Shown: piece after piece, positions 20,584 to 31,923 of the stretch
Layout: each line of letters opens with the position of its first letter
Position numbering within the stretch: position 1 is the stretch's first letter
Source of the DNA: Trichoplusia ni
Lineage: Eukaryota > Arthropoda > Insecta > Lepidoptera > Noctuidae
DNA: 64,000 nt
Assembly: GCF_003590095.1 (NCBI RefSeq)
Contig: NC_039494.1
Location: 8,308,001 to 8,372,000 of the forward strand
Reading direction: 5' to 3'
Notes under the pieces: model-generated
Databases searched by the model: none
Told to the model about the DNA's origin: nothing
Seen by the model: the letters and a program-made list of their open reading frames with translations, nothing else
Made by a program: the position numbers and the translations under genes

Positions 20584-20837
20584 GGATATTTGACTAAATC
20601 TTAAAAAAATATTGTATACCTATTTTTCATTTCATCACATCAATATAAAAAGCACTTAAGTTTGTTAGCGGACGCTAAAAACAACACTTGCTAGTGTAAA
20701 GCGTACTGGTAAATGACGTCACACGAGATTTTAAATCACCATTTCATATTTTGTAAAAGAAATAAAATAAAAAACATGAATCCATTTTTTTTAATCTGTC
20801 TGACGGACTTAACAGTTGTTTATTTTGTCAAATGCCC
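20584..20837. mobile_element. MITE family J, complete, TA target
   Basis: Terminal repeats GGATATTTGAC (20584-20594) and GTCAAATGCCC (20827-20837) are flanked by TA at 20582-20583 and 20838-20839. 254 bp. The centre has AAATGACGTCACACG. No coding frame. TA duplication and short ends fit the Tc1/mariner superfamily (inference). Confidence 0.7.
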
Positions 20838-20994
20838 TATTTTAGCTGAGCCACTAACAATGTTAATTAATAATTCTTATATTAAGATTCTTTATACAGC
20901 CAAACAAGTCTCTCGAACAGAACGGCCGTGTGTCACGGACGCATCAACTGGTGTAACTGTATCGTGGGAACTTAACATTTGTGCTTTCACTTAC

Positions 20995-21000
20995 CGCCAT
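20995..21000 (-). other. Candidate first coding codons of the KLF-like gene
   Basis: On the minus strand ATGGCG is followed directly by the strong donor GTAAGT (from 20994), in phase 0 with the exon at 19255. If used, the protein would start MA-DEREGAG. No promoter is evident, and the match may be chance. Confidence 0.2.
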
Positions 21001-21164
21001 CGAGTTTGACGAAATAAAATATATACACGGAATACTGATACTTGTAAAGATTAGAAGGACGTGAAGGACATGGATAGCTGTGGGAGATCATGCAATGGCC
21101 AGGTGTGGGATAGCTTATGCATATGATATACCCATTAATTACGGTTCTTAATCAGGTTCTTTGT

Positions 21165-21464
21165 AAAGATAGGATAAAAATCTCATTAGTCCCTCAGTTA
21201 GATAATTGAAAAGTATGAGACACGTATTTTTTCCTTTTTCAGAAAAACTAGAATTGACAAAGATTAACTGCTTTGAAGTTTAGGAGAGGGGGCTTGTGAC
21301 GTAACGATAAAGTAAAATTTATACATAATCGTGACGTCGCGCGTAAGTTTCATTCACTGTAATTTGGTCAATTTATGTTTGCGGGACAAATTAAAAAATA
21401 CGTATCCACTATTATACAAAAAACTACAAGACGGACACTGCAAAAAAAAAATTGTCATCATCCC
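21165..21464 (-). mobile_element. MITE family H
   Basis: The reverse complement of this stretch matches 57291-57594 along its length. The right end GTCATCATCCC plus TA is intact; the left end is decayed. Landmarks are ATTAGTCCCTCAGTTAG and CGTAAGTTTCATTCACTG. Confidence 0.65.
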
Positions 21465-21509
21465 TATTGGGAGTATTTGAAGAGCAATTGGTTGGAGCTT
21501 ATAAAAATG

Positions 21510-21640
21510 TTATAGCTGCAAAGAGTGTCTCTTGTGAGATGACGTCAGTTAAAAAGGTGGAACAAGAACACATGTTGCCCCGACCCCAAATAATAGTTGA
21601 GCTGAGAGCAAGGGGGAATGATGAATTGGTTTGAGTTTAG
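21510..21640 (+). repeat. LINE tail fragment, family K
   Basis: GAGATGACGTCAGTTAAAAA, then CCCCGACCCCAAATAATAG. It matches the decayed ORF2 end at 56800-57030 and abuts MITE H. Confidence 0.55.
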
Positions 21641-21715
21641 TTCGGTCGAAGCGACGTGACCCAAAATTATTAACTTTAATTTCAAAATGTTCCACAGTGG
21701 TGACGTTTTTGCGTG

Positions 21716-21757
21716 ACATGGTTCGATCCCCGCGTAGGACAAGCATTTTCGTGATCG
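21716..21757 (+). repeat. SINE family A fragment
   Basis: GGTTCGATCCCCGCGTAGGA, then CAAGCATTTTCGTGATC: the B-box and start of the body only. Confidence 0.6.
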
Positions 21758-21894
21758 ATGTGAAGATTGATTCTATAAGAGTAAAATCGGTGATTTCATG
21801 AGAACGCTGGTTAGATCTGAAACCAGTCAGACTATCCTGAGCGTCCTATATTGAGCGTGAGTAAACAAATAGAAACAGGTTTGGCACAGAACCG

Positions 21895-21985
21895 TAGAAA
21901 TTGTCACGAGAGAGGGGAAGCCTTTGACCAGCAGTAGGAGGACATAGGCTGTGGATGATGATGAAACTGATGATGATGATGAAAC
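21895..21985 (+). repeat. LINE 3' terminus, family G
   Basis: TTTGACCAGCAGTAGGAGG, then CATAGGCTGTGGATGATG, with a GAT-rich tail. Confidence 0.6.
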
Positions 21986-22344
21986 AAATATAAATTCGCC
22001 TCAGGAAATTTATTTTAATAAGTTATAATGTTCTAGTTCTTGAGCGTATATCCCGATATAATTCTCTACAAAAGCATGAAATCTTCATCATAATATGGCG
22101 ATAAATAGAATATTTATAATTCTGTCTATAGACCTAAGGCTACAGGATGAGTTACTTCTAGGTTAAGGTTATCCAAGATGGCCGCTGTTTGTATGACTGT
22201 GTAAGTTCTAGCATTTTTATGATAACTTTTTCTTTGATGAATTCAATATGGACGAATTTGTCAGTACCTTTTGCTTTCTTAGTTGTCTCTCCCTTTTTTT
22301 GATGGGAAATCCGTATTTTATGGTATCTTTCTTTCTTTGGGTTT

Positions 22345-22560
22345 AGCGGAACGGAGTGTCAGACTTCTACTGACTAATATGCACCTATGTTCCTTCCTTT
22401 GCCCTTCGTGTACCGGGGTCACGGTAAATCTTTCGGACGATCCCGCTGCAGTTGTATCGCTTGCGATGGCGTCTTGGCTTCACCTCCTACCCTCTAATAT
22501 GACGAGGAGTGTGATGGCTGACCTACCTCATACTTGTGAAAAGTTGCTGGTTGTGGTGAC
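22345..22560 (+). repeat. Family P repeat
   Basis: GAGTGTCAGACTTCTACTGA resembles the reverse-strand partner at 53396-53545. The 119-codon frame 22283-22642 runs through it and has no recognisable product. Confidence 0.4.
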
Positions 22561-22671
22561 AATGGTGCCGAGTATTTATTGGATTGGCTTTTTCAAGGAA
22601 GTACCAGGTCGATGTCAGTATTATATATCCATCTTGTGTTGAAATAACTTAGCAAAATCAATATTATCAAT

Positions 22672-22865
22672 CTTACTAATATCTTAAGCGCAAAAGTTTT
22701 TATGTATCGATGTTTTTTCTCTTTCTTACAAAAACAACTGAACGGATTTCGATGAAACTTGGTATATAACCTAGATTAACACATCTGATAGTTTTCATCC
22801 CGATTTTATGTTCCTGTGGGATCATTTTCGATCTGTAGCGGGCTGGCCTACGATTAACAGCTGGT
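22672..22865 (+). repeat. Interspersed repeat, family E
   Basis: CTTACTAATATCTTAAGCGC to GATTAACAGCTGG. Confidence 0.7.
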
Positions 22866-23574
22866 TTTTCATACATTTGACAAATAAAAAAGCAGCAATA
22901 TACCACTTACCAACAATAAGTCAACATAAATCACGACACAGATGATATTTGCTAATACGTAACATGTTTTGATGTACAGCCGGATGTAGTACTGCCTCTT
23001 TACTGACCTTTCATTAAATCGTGTTTAGTTAGAGGCCATTCGAGTGATCTTATAAAGACCACTAACATAATGTAAGATACAGAAAAGATTTTTGAAGTAG
23101 CTTGTAGCCGAATAGTTAAGCTAATATAATATTTCACATCTTTCATACAACGCCATCTAGTGTCAAACTAAGCAAAACTAAACTAAAAAAACTTTTGACC
23201 AATTTCGATTAAATGTGGCAAGCAGGTGACATCTTAAATTAATACATAGGCTAGGCTTTTATCGGACTCCGTTAAAGGCGGGTAGTATTTTTCAGGCGGG
23301 CGAAGCCGCGAGCAACAACTAGCATAATAATATATTCATACCATAGATTAACTCGTGTTAAATGAAGATCTCGTAACAAGGTACAAGGTAATTAAGTATT
23401 GATCTCATTAATACCGCGAGGTCGATCAGTGATGGTTTCGTGTCCGGTCGTGTGTCGCAATGATGCGCAGGCACAGGTATACGTTCAAAGGCCAGTTATA
23501 CACTTGTGTATAGGTATTTATGTATATTTTGTAGGTATAGATGATATTACGATTCGTTTTATAGACACGGGAGG
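22866..23574. other. No gene; SINE B tail fragment
   Basis: About 23150-23175 (ACAACGCCATCTAGTGTCAA) is the 3' end of a reversed SINE B. About 23205-23330 is a decayed E-like stretch ending GAGCAACAACTAGC. Confidence 0.45.
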
Positions 23575-23685
23575 GCTTTTAGCCGTTGAGTGTAGTTATT
23601 TTGTGAGTTAAACCGGAGGTTGTGAGTTCGATTCTCAGTCAAGACTAATATTTGTGTGATGAGTATTGGTGTTCTTTTTATTCGG
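23575..23685 (+). repeat. SINE family B, old copy
   Basis: GTGAGTTCGATTCTCAG (B-box) and TAATATTTGTGTGATGAG. Confidence 0.55.
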
Positions 23686-24408
23686 GCTCTCTCTAATTTA
23701 GGACTAGAGGGAATTGTGTAGGCGTGAAAAATGATTTTCAGTACTGCCTAACTTAAGCTGCCTCTTTACAAAATTTTATCTAAAACTATCGAGTGATTAA
23801 GCCAAAACAGTTACATACATTTTAATTACATCCGCATTATAGCTATTTTAGTAGGGATCAATAAATAATTACACTCCGTCTGACCAGTGGGGTCAAAAAC
23901 TGCTATGATTTTTATGAAATAAGAAATTGAAAATCAAACAAACTCATCCGATTCCAAAAACAAGTTTAAATACTGGCTAGTTTATAGCGACGTTCTAAAA
24001 TCAAAATTCAAAAGATCACGGCTGTATTCGAAATTCATATTCAACCGTCAACTGCCAACGGTTTTATTTGAAAATCGAAAGTTTTGACAGTTCATTAATA
24101 AGTACGAATTTGTTTTTGATCTCGTTACATTAACTGAGGTCAGATACGTGTGCTCGTGTATACTTGTACAGTCAGTAACGAAAGTGGATCTAAATAATTA
24201 GATTTAGGTGCACTTTCGTTTATCAAAATTGAATACCAATGGAACGTGGAAACAATTATTTTTTGTTAATGTTAAAATGTTTTCATTATTGTTAAAAATA
24301 CATATTATAAACTGAATGACGTGTGACAAATATTTCGTTTTGATTCGACAAACAAAATGATATGACATCTGTGATAATGAGTGATATACAGAGTTATTAT
24401 GATAACTA
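23686..24408. other. No gene; one hairpin
   Basis: Unassigned AT-rich DNA apart from the inverted repeat at 24177-24220. Confidence 0.45.
24177..24220. repeat. 44-nt hairpin
   Basis: AACGAAAGTG (24177-24186) pairs exactly with CACTTTCGTT (24211-24220). Inside, CTAAAT pairs with ATTTAG around a 6-nt loop, with a 3-nt imperfect bulge on each side. Confidence 0.7.
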
Positions 24409-24600
24409 GCTTTTGCGCCTGTTGCCTAAATTTCGAAAATGACCCTCGGGAACATAAAACCGGGATAAAACTATCATATTTGTTTATCCAAGTTATAACC
24501 TATCTGTGAACCATATTTCGTCAAAATCTGTTTAGTGGTTTTGGCGTAAAAAAAAGAAAACAAACATCCATCTTTTCAAACAAACTTTCCCGTTTATAAT
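24409..24600 (-). repeat. Interspersed repeat, family E
   Basis: Reversed. GAACATAAAACCGGGATAAA and AGTGGTTTTGGCGTAAAA; the right end is CCCGTTTATAATATA. Confidence 0.65.
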
Positions 24601-24602
24601 AT

Positions 24603-24670
24603 ACTAGCTGTTACCCGCGACTTCGTCCGCGTGGTTAGAAGATATAAGTTATAATTTATACCTGCCTTCT
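24603..24670 (+). repeat. Family D fragment
   Basis: First 65 bp only (ACTAGCTGTTACCCGCGAC). It breaks into an unrelated CTATCTGCCTTCTATC stretch. Confidence 0.65.
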
Positions 24671-24679
24671 ATATATCTA

Positions 24680-24915
24680 TCTGCCTTCTATCTATCTTGT
24701 AGGATTCAGTCAGCGTTTGCAATGTAAGCGCAAAAAATGTGTTTTTTTACGACCTCTCATTAGAAACCTCAAAAATTGTAGCCTATGTGTTATTCTGATG
24801 TATAAGCTATATTGTTGTAAAGTTTCATTCAAATCCATTCAGTAGTTTTTACGTGAAAGAGTAACAAACATCCATACATCCATACATCCATACTTACAAA
24901 CTTTCGCCTTTATAA
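24680..24915 (-). repeat. Family E-like repeat with CATC repeats
   Basis: Reversed. CATTCAGTAGTTTTTACGTG, then three CATCCATA units at about 24870-24893, then ACTTTCGCCTTTATAATAG. Confidence 0.55.
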
Positions 24916-25756
24916 TAGTAGTAGGAAGTAGTAGCAGGATTAAATGAAAAGCTATATGTAAATTTGTTAACTGAATTATTTATTTATTAATAAAAACATG
25001 TGTTCATTCTATTTCATTTCTGACTGTACATCAAAACCAGTGTCGCAACACGATTCAGTTGATGCGCTCGCATATAAGGCGAAGATCATTTTTTATTATT
25101 AATTTAGTTAACTGGTATGTAACCAGTATTCATCAATGAAGTCACTATCGTAAAGTATTGTGCCTGGAAAACTGTTTTTTTTTTGTCGCCCTGAAGTTTA
25201 TACATTGGTACCTTTTTTCAAGGGTTTCTAGACTTTGTCTAGCAATGGGACATCAATATACTGGCATTTTTATTATTTGAGGATAGGATTTAGAAATTAT
25301 AAAGAGCTACTTATACATTTTGTTTTTTAAGAAAGTATGGAATAAATAAATAAAAAATATGAAAACAAGGGACAATTAGGCAATGTTCTTCATAAAATCC
25401 TATATTTCATAAGTGAAAGCGTAAAGGCTGATCTGAGCTGAAAAAATAAACCATTTTACTCGTCACTTATTGATAAAATTTACGACCTATCAAAAGAATC
25501 TTCTTAAAACGGACTGAAGTCAATTCCCACATAAATCAAGGCTGGTAAGGGTTGACAGTTGATTAATTACTTTCTAGTCTCTATCGAAGGTTGGCCGATG
25601 AAGGCGGTCCGTGTCCAGAACATTACGACACGACTGAGGTGCGCCCGCGCATCGTAAGGCGAAGATTCAGGGAAATTGAATTGGAATAAATCTGTCAATA
25701 TTTGATAGTGTTTTTGGGTAGTTTATGTTTTTTCTCATGAATATATATCGGTCTTT
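24916..25756. other. No gene seen
   Basis: Two related short blocks (TTGATGCGCTCGCATATAAG at about 25058 and GGTGCGCCCGCGCATCGTAAG at about 25638, each followed by GCGAAGAT) suggest a further low-copy repeat. Otherwise unassigned. Confidence 0.4.
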
Positions 25757-25925
25757 AATCTTACTAATATTGTAAACACGAGAATATATATTTTCTTCCG
25801 TCAAATATTGTAAACGCAAAAGTTTGTATGCATGGATGTTTGTTCCTCTTTCAAGCCTAAAACACTGAACGGATTTAGACGAAACTTGGAACACGGATAG
25901 CTTATAACCAGGATTAAGACATAGG
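25757..25925 (+). repeat. Family E repeat with an internal duplication
   Basis: The AATATTGTAAACRCRA block occurs twice (about 25764 and 25805) before TATGCATGGATGTTTGTTCC. Confidence 0.6.
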
Positions 25926-26099
25926 AAAGTTTTTATGCTTTATTAATGTTCCAGTGGGATTGCATCGCGATTGCAAATAATATAATATTGAATAAATTAT
26001 ATTTAGTTGTATGTACATATATTTAAAAAAAGAGTAACTTCTTCTTCTTGCCAGATCTTCTCCATAAGAATGACACTTTGGAACCGTACACCTAGAGTC

Positions 26100-26162
26100 A
26101 TCATTGTTACGTTTTGAAAGTGCCTGGAAAACGGCCTACTTGAAATAAAATCTTTTGATCTT
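26100..26162 (+). repeat. LINE 3' end, family L
   Basis: GTTTTGAAAGTGCCTGGAAA, then CGGCCTACTTGAAATAAAA. The E-type end with GGGCAACAGCTAGTC follows directly at about 26163-26208. Confidence 0.6.
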
Positions 26163-26467
26163 GATCATTTTCGTTTTATATCGGGCGGGGCCGCGGGCAA
26201 CAGCTAGTCGAAACTATATTCTTCCCTTTCTACATCTTCGCCTTAACCAAGACGTGTTGGGACGGCAAGGTCGTGCCATCACTGACGCTCCATTTCGGCA
26301 CTTCTTGCCACACCTAGCGCGAACATCTATACTCATTACTTGTACTCATGATTTATTAGAAGCTGTGTTAGAAATATATACTAGCTGTTGCCCGCGGTTT
26401 TTCTGCCTGGAATCGGCTATAGATGCAGAAAGAATGCCCTTTTTTATTGCTGTTCTCTTAAAAAAAA
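26163..26467. other. No gene supported
   Basis: A 108-codon frame at 26155-26481 includes a relatively GC-rich middle (GGGACGGCAAGGTCGTGCC), but starts in repeat DNA and ends in a family D scrap. No product recognised. Confidence 0.35.
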
Positions 26468-26570
26468 TGAATCCCATATGAAGGAATTCAATCCTTGTGT
26501 CGCGGAGGGTTTTTCAAAGGTTTAAGTCAGATGCACAAAGACACCCAGACTCAGGAAAACCAACAACCCC
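26468..26570 (-). repeat. SINE family A, 3' half
   Basis: Reversed. CAATCCTTGTGTCGCGGAGG and ACAAAGACACCCAGACTCAG. Confidence 0.7.
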
Positions 26571-26627
26571 AAATCGCGTGCCGCCTTGTCTCATGATCGC
26601 GGACTAAACAATTAGAGCGTAAGTAAA

Positions 26628-26810
26628 CCATCATCATCCTAGCTTTTTCCCAACCATGTTGGACTCGTCGTCCAGTCAAACTGGATTCAGCTAAGTACCA
26701 GTGTTTTACAAGGAGCGACTGCCTATCTGACCTCCTCAACAGTAACCTGGGCAACACGATACCCCTTGATTAGACTGGTTGTCAGACTTTCTAGCTTCAG
26801 ACTATCTACT
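26628..26810 (+). repeat. Family F repeat
   Basis: ATCATCCTAGCTTTTTCCCA to CAGACTTTCTAGCTTCAG. Flanked on both sides by family M-like GTAAACC blocks, as if inserted into one. Confidence 0.65.
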
Positions 26811-27514
26811 GCGTGAGTAAACCGTTCTCAAAAAAATACTGAACCACCAGTTAAAACAGATCTTCTATACAAAGCTCCCAAACTTTCTCACGCTTTAAAA
26901 ATAGCCGAAGTTTTACGTCAATAATAACTTTAGCAATAGGGAAAACCCAGTACCTAACGTTACACAGAAAGAACACTAAAATAAAGTGTGTAATTATCTT
27001 ATCACTAAAGCCATCTTTAATAGAGCGATAGGCAGTTAGTTGTAAATCATATTTTAACCTTAAAACATTTCCGGAATTTGTTCATATTACTAGCTGTTTT
27101 CCAACTAAATGAATAATACTTTTAACATAAAAATATCCTTAGTTACATAAGCTACCTACTAATAAAAGTCCGGTCAGAATCGGTCTAGCCATTTAAGAGA
27201 TTAGCCGGAACAAATGGACAACGGATTGACAAAAAAAATGAGATGTTATTTTGATGCCATTGATATATTAGGGTTTTTTAATATATCAATGTTTGGTGCT
27301 CACTACCATATTGAAAAGTGATTTTTATCGTTCAAGTCACTTAGAAAACACCGTTGATGTCATACCATCTCAGTAACTATTAATGTATAGGCACAAAAAC
27401 AACTTACCATGTAAACCATGAAGCGCCTTTTTCCCGATCTTCCCCTCACTCCTCGTTGTGAGCTGTGAGACAAACATGATTTCAATTAAATTAAATCATA
27501 CAGAAAATCTGCCG
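26811..27514. other. No gene seen
   Basis: AT-rich. Short open frames only. Confidence 0.45.
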
Positions 27515-27515
27515 A

Positions 27516-27798
27516 TGAGGGTATTTGACGGAAAAGAAAAGTCAAGCCCGTCGGAGATATTTCCAAAAAAATATTGGATACCTACGTATTTTTTCTTTTG
27601 TCTCGTAAACAAAAATGAAAGGGATTTTTGCTCGCATGAGGTCACACACCAGTATGTTTTGCCCCCACCCCCCTCCACTTCCAAACTTAAGTGCTCATAA
27701 TCTGCCTTACTTTTAATGTTATAAATAAAAAATACGAGTTCAATATATTTGGAAATCTGTCTGACTGATGGATAATGAGACTTAGTCAAATACCCTCA
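27516..27798. mobile_element. MITE family J, complete ends
   Basis: Perfect 14-bp terminal repeats, TGAGGGTATTTGAC (27516-27529) and its complement (27785-27798). 283 bp. The expected flanking TA is replaced by other bases, so the target site is not certain. The frames inside on both strands are noncoding. Confidence 0.7.
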
Positions 27799-28589
27799 TT
27801 TAATAACGTCGATTCAGATATCAGGGCTATGCTAGGGATGTCGATAGATCGATAGCCCAAAAGAGCTCAAAATTAAAAAAAGGTTTCACGGACAATTGAC
27901 ATTTTTTTTTTGCTGTCAATTTATGCGACAAGCTTGCATTAGGCAATATATCAGCTGCCTTTAACCAACTTAAAATTAGAAGGTACTAAGATTTCCATTC
28001 GTTAATATAAAAGATTTTTTGACTGTCTCGACCCAAAATAATTGTGATCAGACCAAACAATTCGCTTGCAGAAAATTGTGCCATAAAACTACGAATTAAA
28101 GTCCATAATCAAAAGCTCTCAATTCTGCTGAGTATGTGTGATGCAAAATTGATAATTTACTCAACTATTCATTATTGTAATAAGTGGAAATCATACTTAC
28201 ATAATAATGATACAGCCAAATCCATGGTGAAAGCATAACTACATAACGTGACATTCAAACTTTTTACTAAATTAAAAAAAAAAGATACTGGCCTCTTTAC
28301 AGAAACTATTTATAATCACTTTAAAAATAATATATTCTATATTTAAATGTTAAAATACTGGCCATCAAACAGTCATTTGATTTTTTATATCATTTAGTTG
28401 TTTTACTTTTTTATTTGTTTTTTTTTTTACGTCTTATTTTTATTCATCCTTGACGTTTTGAATCTGTAACAAAATAAAAATATAAATTAATTTGACAATT
28501 CATTAAAGACAATGGTTTTATAAAGTTGTCGTAATAATTTTTTTAGCCATGCAATATAGCGTAAATTAGTATTACAGTTAACAAAAATG
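27799..28589. other. No gene seen
   Basis: AT-rich, with several A and T runs. Nothing recognised. Confidence 0.45.
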
Positions 28590-28690
28590 TTTTTATTCCT
28601 AGTAGGCGTTTTTCAGGCACTTATGAAATGTTAATATTAATTACTCTAATGACTTTGATATAGGAGAACCGGCAGGAAACTCAAGTTACA
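28590..28690 (-). repeat. LINE 3'-region fragment, family L
   Basis: GTAGGCGTTTTTCAGGCAC and GAGAACCGGCAGGAAACTC, shared with 52150-52260. Confidence 0.5.
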
Positions 28691-30204
28691 CTTAAAAAAA
28701 AAACAATAAATCAATCCATTAGCTGTAGTTTGCATTGACGTTAAATATCTCTCTGTCTCAACTTTTCGCCGTCAAGTGACAGAGACAGCAAAAATCATAA
28801 ATTAAGACCGACTGCCGTTTTAAAAATCAGTTGTGTGTTAAACTTGTTCAATGATGTACAGTTGTATACATCTTAATATCTCTATCATTAGTGTTATATC
28901 CAGATTGATCGACAGAAAAAAAAACCCGTCCAGTGTGAGTTGCGACTTGCGACACTGATGGTTCCGCACAAATAAGCTAAAGAAAAACAAACGGTTGGGT
29001 GACAAATAAAATTGTGGGTACAAAAAGTTATTTAGAAATATTCAACAATTTTGTAACTGTGACCATCTTTATCGATCTTTATTTCCACGTTTTTATACTC
29101 ACTTTTCTTGTTTATTTGTTTGTCGTTCCGGTTAGATTTATGCAACCCGACTTATCGGGAAGTCCCGAAAGAAGCCGCTAGCAAGCCAAAATTTTCAGGG
29201 TAGCTTCAAACCCGATGACAATGCAATATAAAAATGGCTGGACCGTTTTTAGTAAAATTTTAATGGCACTTTAAAAACGTGGGCTTTAACATTGTTTTAA
29301 ATCTACTTATGTATTGTTGTTACAGCAAAAAAGGGACATACATCATCTGTCAAAATTTTGCCTAGTGACAGAAAGGCAGTCAGAAAGACAGATAAACAGA
29401 TGGACAGACAATTCAAATCCTTTCCGTATGGATCCCTAAAAACATTAAATCCATGTGCAGTCTACCATACAGAATATATAAATAAACAGCATTTCTTTTC
29501 CTTATAAATGTTTAAAACAAAAACATTAGTATAGATTTCACGTGTAAATGCTACATTTCATACATTTATGTATGGCATGCATGTAAGGGGTTTCAGTGCG
29601 TTGCAGTGACCTAAATTTAAAAATGTATACTAAAACACACCTTTTGTGTGAGTTTCGAGTAATTTTTTAATGTTTTTTCATTCAGACATACCTTCTACAC
29701 ATAGGCAATTATTTAATAATTATTTATTTTACTATCTCAAGAACCCTTTCATTCTTAAAACAAGAAGAAAATTCTAATGTCTTTTTGTCTAAAGACTATG
29801 TAAAAATAAAATTGTGACTTAAATATTAGAGATAACCAAATATACCTACTACTGAAATAAAAATCATTTATTAAATATATTGTCAACAGAACAAACCTTT
29901 TTTTGAGCAAGTACCTAGCAAATTTAAAGTAAGTCTTTATTTCTACTAGTAACAACTATTCAATTGACTTACATTTATGCAAAGGTCAACCAATCTTTAC
30001 AAATGTAACAATTAATTCATGCAGGTCAATAAGATGAGAAACTTCTATGTTATGTTGCTATGTTCTATGGTAGGCACCATATCATATAACGGTAATTACT
30101 TTAGGAGCTTACATCAGATTCAAATATTTTTTTATCCGGCACAGTACCTACGCACTAACATCAAGAATATAGATTGTTTTCCATAGTGTAATATAAAGTC
30201 AAGG
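28691..30204. other. No gene seen
   Basis: About 29330-29460 is a family O relic (GTGACAGAAAGGCAGTCAG). The rest is AT-rich with no supported feature. Confidence 0.45.
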
Positions 30205-30355
30205 TGTTGCATAGGAGTTTGATGCACCATTTCTTCACTCACAGCGACCACTAAGAAAGCAGTGTAGGGGGGGGGGGCAATTTGAGTGCTTTATTTTATT
30301 TAGATTTTCAAAAAGGGCAGTGCCTACTCTAATTTAAATAAATAACGTTTTTTAC
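30205..30355 (+). repeat. LINE 3'-region fragment, family L2
   Basis: CACCATTTCTTCACTCACAG and TTTCAAAAAGGGCAGTGCC. Partner of 30560-30755. Contains an 11-13 nt G-run at about 30267-30279. Confidence 0.55.
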
Positions 30356-30559
30356 TTTTAACATTTCTTAATAACTACATCCCTGGAGGAATCAGAACGT
30401 TATAGCAGACAATAGTGCTCCTGTCACCAAATTTAAAAGTAACACAAACATAGTTGTCAGATAGAGACAAAGAACTTTACTTTGTCTTTCTGTCACACTT
30501 TCAAAAATGGCTCTTGAGAGAGGCAAGTGGAAGAGTGGGGAAGCTTTTGCCCAACTGTG

Positions 30560-30755
30560 GACAAATAGTTTTTTTTTTTTTTAAGACAGCATGCTGCTGT
30601 GCAGTTTGTTGCGCCGTTTCTTCTCTCACAGCAAAAGCACTTAGGAAGCGGTGACGGGTGGGTGAAACTGGGTGCTGTCCAATGTAATCTGACTTTCAAA
30701 AAGTGCTACTTAGTAGCCTAATTTGAATAAATGACTTTTGATTTTGATTTGATTT
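30560..30755 (+). repeat. LINE 3' end, family L2
   Basis: GCCGTTTCTTCTCTCACAGC to ATTTGAATAAATGACTTTTG and a GATTTTGATTTGATTTT tail, the form of a LINE 3' terminus. Confidence 0.65.
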
Positions 30756-31693
30756 TAATACTGAGTAGGTGTCTGTAATTTGAAGGGCTGTACATAAAAA
30801 ATACGTTTATTCAGCTATTGTTAGCTGTGTGCGAGTAATAATCAATAAACATGTAAAATAATAAGGAAAATGAATAATTTGTTTTGCATTAGTACTTATA
30901 CTGCTCACAGCTCATCTTTACATATAATTTATGCTATGTTACTAAACTATGTATGTTTAAGAATATATGTTTGTGAGTTACTGTTAAATAATGTTTATTA
31001 GCAAATATACCCCTAGATAAAAATGAATTTAGAAATTTTAATTTATAAAAAATCTAGTTTTAGGTATCGGTTAATTAGGTAATAGGTATTGACCAAAAGC
31101 CATGGTTATTAAAAGTTAAATGAGCTGTTATCAAGTATTTTCATCCTACTAGTATGTCACTGCATTTATGTATTTACTATATTCAGATGAATAAATTCAT
31201 TTATTAATAAATATGCTATTTGAAATTGAAACTAACTTTAAGGCTTAATATCAAGTTCTCTTATAACTTTTCGATGGATAGTGAAAGTGTTTAAAAACCT
31301 ATGAATATTAAATACTTACTTTAATAACAAAACTAGCATTTATCATCAAAAAGTCAGGAATACCAATTTTTGCAAACAATAAACAAAAAAAGTTGTAGCA
31401 CTTATTACTTTTTAATTTATTATGGCACATGGTAATGCGTTCTTCATATAGGTCAACAAAAGGATTTAATGGCATAATAAAAGTTGTTTCAAGCATTAAT
31501 AAAATTTTAACAGCTACAGGTCTCGGAATGATACTGCACTAAAATATACAATCGTAATAAATTAAAATACACACCTTAAAACTTTCATCCAAAAGGCAAC
31601 GTTTAACCACACATATCCACACACTTACAACGAGATTTTACCACATTTTAACCGATTTAAAAGTCCAAAATCCATCAACAACAAGGATTTTAA
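30756..31693. other. No gene seen
   Basis: AT-rich flank of the LINE insertion. Confidence 0.5.
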
Positions 31694-31705
31694 AACTTAT
31701 TCCTT
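31694..31705 (+). repeat. Target-site duplication of the LINE, left copy
   Basis: AACTTATTCCTT, identical to 37296-37307. The last two T merge with the T-run of the element's tail. Confidence 0.85.
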
Positions 31706-31726
31706 TTTTTTTTTTTTTTTTTTTTT
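31704..31726 (-). other. A tail of the LINE
   Basis: A 23-nt T-run on the plus strand; a run of A in the element's sense. Its first two bases may belong to the target duplication. Confidence 0.85.
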
Positions 31727-31923
31727 GCTTATGGCAATCTGCTAACTGTTTTAGCAATTTCTGCCAGTGTCGTGTAATGACCACACATGGGCACTGTGAA
31801 ATATAATTGTCTGGAATACTAGTGGTTTTTCGGCAGGATTCCGGTGCCTAAAACAACACAAAATAGATGTTAGTATTTGCTTATACATACTATAGATATT
31901 ATTTACACGTATATACTACATAG

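Noticed and set aside
22170..22205. First coding exon CAAGATGGCCGCTG followed by GTAAGT
   Set aside because: A YY1-like motif and donor are present, but there is no CpG cluster, no partner exon, and repeats lie on both sides. Too weak to call.
22283..22642. 119-codon ORF as a gene
   Set aside because: Overlaps a repeat (family P) seen again in reverse at 53396-53545; no recognisable protein.
26155..26481. 108-codon ORF as a gene
   Set aside because: Begins in a LINE end and finishes in a family D scrap. The middle has no known motif.
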